Positions 1 through 5,087 of a stretch of 6,819 nucleotides of DNA are shown in pieces. The stretch lies in the NCBI GenBank assembly GCA_035544635.1, contig DATKDQ010000388.1:1-6819 (forward strand), read 5' to 3'. The notes beneath the pieces were generated by a model that ran no database searches, was not told the origin of the DNA, and saw only the letters and a program-made list of their open reading frames with translations. This DNA comes from DATAFT01 sp035544635. Lineage in GTDB: Bacteria > Acidobacteriota > Thermoanaerobaculia > Multivoradales > Multivoraceae. The translations under genes and the position numbers were made by a program. The number at the start of each line of letters is the position of its first letter. The stretch's first letter is position 1.

Positions 1-138
1 TCGCACGACCTGCGACCGAGGCGCTGGACCGACGCCTACCTGGCGGCGTTCGCGATCGAGGCGGACTGTCGTCTCGTCGCCTTCGATTCCGGGTTTCGGG
101 ATTTCGCCGAGGCGCGCGTGCTCCAATTGGAAGCGTAA
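1..138 (+). CDS. vapC: VapC-type PIN-domain ribonuclease toxin, 3' end only
   Basis: The open frame runs in from the left edge and stops with TAA at 136-138, giving the last 45 residues of a protein. It reads RRWTDAYLAAFA, then RLVAFDSGF, then a short hydrophobic end, which is the typical C-terminal part of VapC-family PIN domains. The Asp in WTDAYL (residue 11 of the fragment) and the Asp in AFDSGF (residue 29) match the late acidic residues that bind the catalytic metal. Family members are endoribonuclease toxins, about 130-140 residues long, usually encoded just downstream of and overlapping a small VapB antitoxin gene. Both the antitoxin and the first two thirds of the toxin would lie left of the window. 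The motif identity is seen in the sequence; toxin activity and an RNA target are inferred from the family. A non-TA PIN protein is possible. Confidence 0.8.
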   Translation, partial: SHDLRPRRWTDAYLAAFAIEADCRLVAFDSGFRDFAEARVLQLEA

Positions 139-259
139 GCCGCCGGGCGCCGCGCCATCGCGCAGGCGGCGTCGCGGAGGCCCCGCCTCACGTCGACGAC
201 GGCGGGCGTCAGGCCGCGCCGGCGGCGCAGCGCCTCGATCGCGCCGGCGAAGGCCTGCG

Positions 260-480
260 CTATCCCGTAAAGCGATAGCCCATACCGTGGACGGTGAGAA
301 TCCAGCGCGGCTTCGCCGGGTTGGGCTCGATCTTCTGCCGCAGCGCGGCAACGTGGACGTCGACGGTGCGCGTCGTGGGCGTGGCCTCGTACCCCAGACT
401 CGATCGAGCAGCTCGTCGCGCGTGAGCACCGCGCCACGCCGCTCGATGAAGAAGGCGAGGAGCTTGTACTCGAGCCCGGC
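260..480 (-). pseudogene. Remnant of an OmpR/PhoB-family response regulator (winged-helix DNA-binding domain), frameshifted
   Basis: On the - strand, 480 to about 396 reads GLEYKLLAFFIERRG then LTRDELLDRVWG, and 395 to 260 reads GYEATPTTRTVDVHVAALRQ then a C-terminus ending in HGMGYRFTG and TAG. Together these are the alpha-loop-alpha and recognition-helix/wing segments of an OmpR/PhoB effector domain. The two halves are in different frames. Adding one C to the run at 392-395 restores VWGYEATP, so one base is missing. No receiver domain (no conserved phospho-acceptor Asp region) is readable upstream in any - strand frame, so more than half of the expected roughly 230 residues is absent. No histidine kinase follows within 139-259. 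Intact relatives bind DNA when phosphorylated; this copy should be non-functional unless the frameshift is a sequencing error, and even then it lacks its regulatory half. Confidence 0.75.
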
Positions 481-482
481 GC

Positions 483-536
483 GGGCGGCCGCGGCCCGAG
501 GCGCTGACCGACCTCCCCTCCGGATCCTCGGAGTGA
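483..536 (+). pseudogene. Possible C-terminal tail of an unidentified gene
   Basis: In the frame ending with TGA at 534-536 the sequence reads RPEALTDLPSGSSE with mostly G or C in third positions, as in the genuine genes here. The stop overlaps the GTG at 533-535 in a GTGA arrangement, the same style of junction as npdG-cofE. This suggests the last few codons of a + strand gene whose body was lost where the response-regulator remnant now begins (about 480). The fragment is too short to name, and the call rests only on codon bias and the overlap. It could be chance in such GC-rich sequence. Confidence 0.25.
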
Positions 537-707
537 CCGCGGAATCGACGGACATCTACGACCCGGCCAACGGCGTCGCCGACGCCTGGCGCAAGCTGGG
601 GCGTCAGTGGCGGCTCGCGTTCGAGATCGGCGCCGCCAACCGCGCGCGGGGCCGACGTCACTTCGGTGCGGGAGCTCGGGCGTCTACTGTGGCGGCACTT
701 GGCCTAG
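533..707 (+). pseudogene. Short unidentified reading frame, likely broken by a 1-base shift
   Basis: From GTG at 533 the frame reads TAESTDIYDPANG, then ADAWRKLGRQW and RLAFEIGAANRARG, with strong G/C third positions. At the G run 648-651 the coding signal moves to the next frame, which reads ADVTSVRELGRLLWRHLA and ends at TAG 705-707. Joined, this gives about 58 residues, Trp- and Arg-rich and mainly helical in appearance. I do not recognise a family. Without the shift, the first frame runs on antisense to the GST gene, which is not credible. The final TAG and the GST stop on the opposite strand share the palindrome CCTAGG. It may be a small real gene with a sequencing error, or a decayed remnant continuing the tail that ends at 536. 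Confidence 0.35.
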
Positions 708-1312
708 GCTTTGGCGCTGGGCCGGCTCGACACCGCCTGGTGCCAGCGCTTCAGGTTCTTCTGGCTGTCGGAGATGCGGATGTCCGAGATCCGTCCGAAG
801 TCGACGCCGACCAGCGCCGTGATGTCGGCGATGGAGAAAGCGTCGCCGGCGATGAACTCGCGGTCGGCGAGCACCGAGTCGAGCCACTCCATCTGCTTCA
901 ACGCGCCTCGCTTCGACGAGTGCCCGAACTCCGGCACCTGCTCGATGCGGCCCTTGAAGAACTCGTGGGTGTGCCGGAACGCGTTCATCACCGGGAGCGC
1001 GAAGTTCAGCTCCATGCGGCGGTTCCACATCTCGACTACGGCCTGGTCCTTGGGGTCGCGCCCCATGAGCGGAGGGTCGGGGTGGAGGCCTTCGAAGTAG
1101 CGGCAGATGGCGACGCTCTCGGCGATGCAGGTGCCGTCGTCGAGCTCGAGCATCGGGACCCCACCCATCGGGTTCTTGTCGACGTAGGGCGGCTTGCGGT
1201 TCTCTGCGGTCGGGATGTCGACCTGGACCATCGGCACGTCGACGCCCTTCTCGGCGAGGAAGATCCGCACTCGCCGCGGGTTGGGGGCGCTCTTGTAGTC
1301 GTAGAGCTTCAA
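704..1312 (-). CDS. Glutathione S-transferase family protein, GTT2-like
   Basis: The 202-residue product has full GST length. The N-terminal thioredoxin-fold half begins KLYDYKSAPNPRRVRIFLAEKG; GGVP at residues 50-53 supplies the cis-proline of the glutathione site, and ESVAICRYFE at 65-74 has the Glu-Ser pair that binds the gamma-glutamyl group. The helical half carries FRHTHEFF (112-119), QVPEFG, and an N-capping box SIAD at 160-163. The APNPRR start and the FRHTH segment resemble GTT2-like GSTs, which lack the usual N-terminal catalytic Tyr/Ser/Cys and are thought to use a Ser/His-activated water. The start is TTG at 1312-1310: an in-frame TGA lies 12 bases upstream, and AAGGAGAG sits just before it. 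Likely role: cytosolic conjugation or reduction of electrophiles; substrate unknown. It is divergent from npdG, and its stop abuts that of the small + strand frame. Confidence 0.93.
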   Translation of the reverse strand: MKLYDYKSAPNPRRVRIFLAEKGVDVPMVQVDIPTAENRKPPYVDKNPMGGVPMLELDDGTCIAESVAICRYFEGLHPDPPLMGRDPKDQAVVEMWNRRMELNFALPVMNAFRHTHEFFKGRIEQVPEFGHSSKRGALKQMEWLDSVLADREFIAGDAFSIADITALVGVDFGRISDIRISDSQKNLKRWHQAVSSRPSAKA

Positions 1313-1478
1313 CGGTCTCTCCTTTCAGGGCCAGATTCGGACGGGTAGGGATTGTAGTCGAAAGACACGTGTAACTCTCCGGTTCGCCGTTGCCGCGGAT
1401 GGTACGCTGCGCCACGTTTCCGGCGCGGCGCCGGGTCGCTCCGCGGCATCGCCCGGAGCTCTCGTCGGGAGGCATGTC
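1313..1478. promoter_or_regulatory. Divergent intergenic region between the GST gene and the F420 cassette
   Basis: These 166 bases must hold the promoters for both directions. Toward the GST, the - strand has TACAAT at 1356-1351, a good -10 match, about 32 bases before the GST ribosome site region; the matching -35 is weak (GAGAGT, 17 bases upstream). The palindrome ACACGTGT at 1365-1372 lies between these elements and could be an operator. Toward npdG no convincing -35/-10 pair is visible. A perfect 15-base inverted repeat (7-base arms around G1427) occupies 1420-1434. The npdG ribosome site GGGAGG is at 1467-1472. Promoter placement is inference; the motifs are seen. Confidence 0.45.
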
Positions 1479-2162
1479 ATGGCAGTGGAACGACCTCGAA
1501 TCGCGATCATCGGCGGCACCGGAGACCTGGGCGGAGGCCTCGCGCGGCGCTGGGCGAAGGCGGGCTACCCGGTGATCATCGGCTCGCGGGCGAAGGAGAA
1601 GGCGGAGGCGGCCAGGCGGGACATCCTCGTCGAGGCGCCCGGCGCGGCGGTCGAAGGCGACGAGAACCTGGCCGCCGCCGCGGCAGCGGACATCGTGGTT
1701 CTCACCGTCCCGTACGCGAATCAGCGCGCGAACCTGGAGGCGATCCGCCCGGCGCTTCAGGGAAAGATCCTGGTCGACACCACGGTCCCGCTCCAGCCAC
1801 CGAAGGTGGCGCGCGTGCAGCTGCCGCCCGAGGGATCGGCAGCGGTCGCCGCGCAGCAGGTGGTCGGGCCCGCGGTGCGGGTGGTCTCGGCCTTCCACAA
1901 CGTGGGCGCCGCGCACCTGCGCGAGGAGCACCAGGTCGAGTGCGACGTCCTCGTCGCCGGAGACTCGGTGGAGGCGCGAGAGGCGGTGCTCGAGCTGGTC
2001 GCCGCCGCGGGCCTGCGCGGCTGGCACGCGGGGCCGCTGGCGAACTCGGTGGCGGCCGAGTCGCTCACCTCCGTCCTCATCGGCATCAATCGTCGCTACG
2101 GCATCGAGGGAGCCGGCATCCGCATCACCGGCGAGCCCGGTCCGGCCGGGGCAGGGAAGTGA
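1479..2162 (+). CDS. npdG: F420-dependent NADP+ oxidoreductase (NADPH:F420 reductase)
   Basis: The 227-residue protein matches the Fno/NpdG family in length and layout. A Rossmann dinucleotide loop IIGGTGDLGGGLA spans residues 10-22, and IIGSR at 33-37 places Ser-Arg where the family grips the 2'-phosphate of NADP(H). DIVVLTVPY (71-79) closes the nucleotide site, RVVSAFHNVG lies mid-protein, and the C-terminus carries SLIGINRRYG-like sequence followed by GIEGAGIRITG (208-218), a family signature. It transfers hydride between NADPH and coenzyme F420 in the cytosol, supplying F420H2 or recovering NADPH. ATG 1479 is chosen because GGGAGG ends 6 bases upstream; an ATG at 1474 is in another frame. 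Its TGA overlaps the cofE GTG, so coupling to cofactor synthesis is direct. The sequence ends with a short flexible tail GEPGPAGAGK. The family is clear; in vivo direction of the reaction is not. Confidence 0.95.
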   Translation: MAVERPRIAIIGGTGDLGGGLARRWAKAGYPVIIGSRAKEKAEAARRDILVEAPGAAVEGDENLAAAAAADIVVLTVPYANQRANLEAIRPALQGKILVDTTVPLQPPKVARVQLPPEGSAAVAAQQVVGPAVRVVSAFHNVGAAHLREEHQVECDVLVAGDSVEAREAVLELVAAAGLRGWHAGPLANSVAAESLTSVLIGINRRYGIEGAGIRITGEPGPAGAGK

Positions 2163-2944
2163 GCCCCGAAGGCGGCGCCGCGCGGCGCCTCACGCTCACC
2201 GCCCTGCCCGGGATCCCGATGGTGGAGGCGGGAGCCGACCTCGCCGCGCTCATCCTCGACGGGGTGGCGCGCGCCGGCGACGAGCTGCGCGATCGTGACG
2301 TGCTGGTGGTCGCGCAGAAGATCGTCTCCAAGGCGGAGAACCGCTACCTCGATCTGCGCACGACCGTTCCCTCGGAGCAGGCACGCGCGCTCGCTCGCGA
2401 GGTCGACAAGGACCCGCGGCTGGTCGAGGTGATCCTCCGCGAGTCGAGCGAGGTGGTGCGCTACCGCACCGGAGTGCTCGTGGTCGCGCACCGCCTCGGG
2501 CTGGTGCTGGCGAACGCCGGCGTCGATCAGTCGAACATCACGCACGAGGAGGAGCTCGATCGCGTCCTCCTGCTGCCCGAGGACCCCGACGCCAGCGCCG
2601 CCCGGCTGCGCGAGGCCCTGCGCGCGCGCGCCGGCGCCGACGTGGGAGTGGTGATCAACGACAGCCTCGGCCGCCCGTGGCGCCACGGCACCGTCGGCGT
2701 CGCCCTCGGCGCTGCCGGCATCGTCTGCCTCCGCGATCTGCGCGGCATCCCCGACCTGTTCGGGCGGGCGCTGCGCGTGACCGAGGTCGGCGTCGCCGAC
2801 GAGCTGGCGAGTGCGGCGTCGCTTCTGATGGGACAGGCCGGCGAGGGCACGCCGGTGGTCCTCGCGCGCGGCCTCGACCTCGCCGGTACCGCGATCGGCG
2901 CGTCGACCCTGCTGCGGCCCAAGAGCCAGGACCTGTTCCGATGA
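2159..2944 (+). CDS. cofE: Coenzyme F420-0:L-glutamate ligase
   Basis: Starting at GTG 2159, which overlaps the npdG stop as GTGA, the product is 261 residues, the size of a stand-alone CofE. Signature segments occur in order: LPGIPMVEAGADLA (16-29), VLVVAQKIVSKAENR (48-62), RESSEVVR (94-101), ANAGVDQSN (118-126) and NDSLGRPWRHG (167-177), then DLFGR-LRVTEVGVADELASAA and a MGQAGEGTPVVLARG stretch near the C-terminus. CofE uses GTP and divalent metal to add L-glutamates to F420-0 through gamma-linkages. It ends at LFR and lacks the C-terminal flavin/nitroreductase-type domain found in actinobacterial FbiB, so it cannot itself reduce dehydro-F420-0. A purine-rich GCAGGGAA precedes the GTG. Its TGA overlaps the cofD ATG. 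Confidence in identity is high; the GTG start is supported by the overlap and by the family length. Confidence 0.96.
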   Translation: MSPEGGAARRLTLTALPGIPMVEAGADLAALILDGVARAGDELRDRDVLVVAQKIVSKAENRYLDLRTTVPSEQARALAREVDKDPRLVEVILRESSEVVRYRTGVLVVAHRLGLVLANAGVDQSNITHEEELDRVLLLPEDPDASAARLREALRARAGADVGVVINDSLGRPWRHGTVGVALGAAGIVCLRDLRGIPDLFGRALRVTEVGVADELASAASLLMGQAGEGTPVVLARGLDLAGTAIGASTLLRPKSQDLFR

Positions 2945-4020
2945 GCCGGCGTGCGCGCCGGGACGGCGCGCCGGGCGACCAGCCGCCGGGCGACCAGCCG
3001 CCGGGCCGCGGCGGCGGTGCCTCCCCGAGCCGTGCCTCCTCCGGCCTGGCATCGCGGGAAGACGGATGGCCCGACCTCTGCCTCGCGCTCTCCGGCGGCG
3101 TCGGCGGCGCCAAGCTCGCGCTGGGCCTGTCGCGCGTGCTGGCGGCGGACCGGCTGGTGGTGGTGGCGAACACCGGCGACGACTTCGAGCATCTCGGGCT
3201 CCACGTCGCGCCGGACCTCGACACGGTGATGTACAACCTGGCCGGGCTCGCCAACCCGACCACGGGATGGGGCCGCGAGAGCGAGACCTGGAGCTTCCTC
3301 GGCGCGCTCGAGGAGCTCGGCGGCGAGACCTGGTTCCGGCTGGGCGATCGCGACCTGGCGGTGCACGTCGAGCGCACGCGGCGGCTGCGCGAAGGCGCCA
3401 CGTTGTCGCAGGTGACCGCCGAGCTCTGCGCGCGGCTCGGCGTGGCGCCGCGGGTGGCGCCGATGAGCGACCAGGCGGTGCGTACCATGGTCGGCACCCC
3501 GGACGGCGAGCTCGCCTTCCAGCACTACTTCGTGCGCGATCGCTGCGAGCCCGAGGTCACGGGCTTTCGCTTCGCCGGCATCGAGTCGGCGCGCCCGAGC
3601 CCGGTGTTCGCCCACGCGCTCGGCGATCCCGCGCTCGGGGCGATCGTCATCTGCCCCTCGAACCCGTTCGTCAGCGTCGATCCGATCCTCGCCCTGACCG
3701 GAGTCGAGGACGCGCTGCGAGCCGCCGCGGCGCCCATCGTCGCGGTGTCGCCGATCATCGTCGGCGCGGCCCTCAAGGGACCCGCGGCGAAGATGATGCG
3801 CGAGCTGCGGCTGCCGGTCACGGCGGTCGAGGTGGCGCGCCACTACGCCGACCGCGGCCTCCTCGACGGCTTCGTGCTCGACCGCCAGGACGAGGCGCTC
3901 GCCGCCGACCTCGAGGCGCTGCAGGTGGCGGTGCTCGTCGCCGACACGGTGATGGTGACGCTCGACCATCGCGAGCGGCTGGCGCGAGAGGTCCTCGCGC
4001 TCGCGCGCGAGCTCTCGTAG
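2941..4020 (+). CDS. cofD: F420 2-phospho-L-lactate (or PEP/phosphoglycerate) transferase
   Basis: The 359-residue product has a complete CofD core from about residue 43. LALSGGVGGAKLALGL (48-63) binds the guanosine diphosphate part of the donor, NTGDDFEHLGL (77-87) and APDLDTVMYNLAG (90-102) hold the metal-binding acidic residues, PMSDQAVRTMV (174-184) follows, then CPSNPFVSVDP (238-248) and SPIIVGAALKGPAAKMM (270-286). CofD joins the activated C3 phospho-acid donor to the deazaflavin Fo, giving F420-0 or dehydro-F420-0. The ATG at 2941 overlaps the cofE stop (ATGA), and CCAGGA lies 9 bases before it. Unusual is a low-complexity, Pro/Gly/Arg-rich extension of about 42 residues ahead of the core, encoded partly by a 15-base tandem repeat. 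No in-frame ATG occurs before the core, so either the extension is translated or an internal GTG is used. Donor specificity cannot be read reliably by eye. Confidence 0.95.
   Translation: MSRRARRDGAPGDQPPGDQPPGRGGGASPSRASSGLASREDGWPDLCLALSGGVGGAKLALGLSRVLAADRLVVVANTGDDFEHLGLHVAPDLDTVMYNLAGLANPTTGWGRESETWSFLGALEELGGETWFRLGDRDLAVHVERTRRLREGATLSQVTAELCARLGVAPRVAPMSDQAVRTMVGTPDGELAFQHYFVRDRCEPEVTGFRFAGIESARPSPVFAHALGDPALGAIVICPSNPFVSVDPILALTGVEDALRAAAAPIVAVSPIIVGAALKGPAAKMMRELRLPVTAVEVARHYADRGLLDGFVLDRQDEALAADLEALQVAVLVADTVMVTLDHRERLAREVLALARELS
2971..3006 (+). repeat. 15-base tandem repeat in the 5' end of cofD
   Basis: The unit CCGGGCGACCAGCCG occurs exactly at 2971-2985 and 2986-3000, followed by a partial third copy CCGGGC at 3001-3006. 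As its length is a multiple of three, it encodes PGDQP-type repeats (residues 11-22) without disturbing the frame. It is a likely site of slippage and in-frame length variation in the non-core N-terminus of CofD. Confidence 0.9.
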
Positions 4021-4119
4021 CGACGCACCGAGTCGCGGCTGCAGCCGGCGCGGACGGCGCCTGGTACGCGGCCGGCGCCTCCTCGCAATGGCCAGGGAGC
4101 GATCGGTGATCGCCGAAGC
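4021..4119. other. Convergent intergenic region with several dyads, no clear terminator
   Basis: This 99-base gap lies between the cofD stop and the stop of the oppositely oriented hydrolase. It contains the perfect 12-base palindrome CGGCTGCAGCCG at 4036-4047, two copies of GGCGCC at 4056-4061 and 4074-4079 that can pair around a 12-base loop, and the inverted repeat GCGATC-GGT-GATCGC at 4099-4113, just past the hydrolase stop. None is followed by a T run on either strand, so a classical intrinsic terminator is not shown. The hairpins may slow polymerase or assist Rho-dependent ends; that is inference. Confidence 0.4.
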
Positions 4120-5052
4120 CTACCGGCGCCGCGTCCCGGCCGTCGCGGACCGAGCCGCCTCGATTCCGTCGAAGAATCGCTGCACCGCCGCGGCGACGCG
4201 GTCGGGGTCCTCGAAGGGGCCCATGTGGCCGAGCTCCTCGAACACCTCGACGCGCGCGTTGGGAAGACGCGCGGCGATGCGCTCGGTCCAGCCGGACGGC
4301 GTCATCGCCTCGGGCTTGCCGCTCGCGACCACCACCGGGCACTCGACGGCGGGGAGGTGATCCCAGGTCGCATGCCGCGGGCTCATCAGGTACATCCGCG
4401 CCTCGTCCTCGGGATCCATCTTGATGGCGAGCGCGCCGCCGTCGAGCAGGTGAAAGCCGTGCTCGAGATAGGCGTGGAGCGACTCCTCGGTGAAGTCGGC
4501 GAAGGGCCGCTTCGACTTGAAGTTGTCGAACGCGTCGGCGCGCGACGGGAACTCGCGGCGGCGCCTGCGCGTGCCTTCGACCCACACCGAGCGACCCTCG
4601 GTCTCGCGCGGGATCTCCGGCGGGAAGACGATGGGCTCGAACGCGTAGATGGCGCCAAAGGTCCCCGGCCGCCGCGCCTCCACGAGCAGCATGACGGCGG
4701 CGCCCATCGAGTGGCCGAAGGCGTAGAGCTGGCCTGCGGCGGTCGGGGCGGAGGGGGTCTGCGCGCCGGCGCCGATCGCCTCGGCCACCGCCGCGACGTC
4801 GTCGGCGAGCCCTTCCCAGTTGAATCGGCCGTGGTCGGGGCGGCTCGAGTCGCCGTGGCCGCGCAGGTCGGGCGCCCAGGCGTGGAAGCCGCGCAATCGA
4901 CTGGCCAGCGGCGCGTACGCGCGGCCGTGAAAGCCGGTGGCGTGCGCGATCAGGAGCGTGCGCGCGCCGCCCGCTCCTCCGAGCTCGTGAAGGGCGAGGC
5001 GCACGCCGGCGGTGGAGAGGACGGTACGCGCTGCCGCCGTCGATCCGGTCAT
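4120..5052 (-). CDS. Alpha/beta-hydrolase fold protein
   Basis: The product is 310 residues from ATG at 5052. The strand-turn IAHATGFHGRAY (35-46) forms the oxyanion region, PDLRGHGDS (61-69) is the common strand-4 segment, and FGHSMGAA (112-119) is the nucleophile elbow with Ser115. His276 in ELGHMGPF completes the base position. The acid position after the strand PVVVASG reads KPEAM, so Glu248 stands where most relatives have Asp. A cap of roughly residues 130-235 is Arg-rich (TRRRRREF). No signal peptide is seen, so it is probably cytosolic. The general AHATGFHG/RGHGDS type is common in actinobacterial and proteobacterial hydrolases of unknown substrate; ester or acyl-thioester cleavage is plausible given the neighbouring crotonase, but not shown. 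The start lies 35 bases after the PDZ gene stop, with only a weak ribosome site, suggesting read-through from that gene. Confidence 0.85.
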   Translation of the reverse strand: MTGSTAAARTVLSTAGVRLALHELGGAGGARTLLIAHATGFHGRAYAPLASRLRGFHAWAPDLRGHGDSSRPDHGRFNWEGLADDVAAVAEAIGAGAQTPSAPTAAGQLYAFGHSMGAAVMLLVEARRPGTFGAIYAFEPIVFPPEIPRETEGRSVWVEGTRRRRREFPSRADAFDNFKSKRPFADFTEESLHAYLEHGFHLLDGGALAIKMDPEDEARMYLMSPRHATWDHLPAVECPVVVASGKPEAMTPSGWTERIAARLPNARVEVFEELGHMGPFEDPDRVAAAVQRFFDGIEAARSATAGTRRR

Positions 5053-5087
5053 CGAGGCGCGTACTGTACCGAACCTGCCCGGTGGCC

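Noticed and set aside
139..259. - strand stretch reading AFAGAIEALRRRRG and onward, downstream of the response-regulator stop
   Set aside because: Codon bias is suggestive and a histidine kinase would be expected there, but there is no start, no kinase motif and the frame runs on antisense to the VapC tail. I see no supportable gene in these 121 bases.
287..1348. 353-codon + strand open frame
   Set aside because: Most of it is antisense to the GST and to the response-regulator remnant. Only the piece from 533 to about 650 shows coding character, reported separately.
684..2027. Long - strand open frame spanning the GST and npdG region
   Set aside because: It runs antisense to npdG and out of frame with the GST, with Arg/Pro/His-rich translation typical of shadow frames in GC-rich DNA; no motifs.
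2096..3969. Several long - strand open frames opposite cofE and cofD
   Set aside because: All are low-complexity Arg/Ala/His-rich shadows; the + strand frames carry complete CofE and CofD signatures.
3066..4109. + strand frame starting at ATG 3066
   Set aside because: It is the +1 shadow of cofD, rich in Arg and Gly with no motifs; not an alternative cofD start because the frame differs.
4036..4113. Intrinsic terminator between cofD and the hydrolase
   Set aside because: Several dyads exist but none is followed by a T run on either strand.
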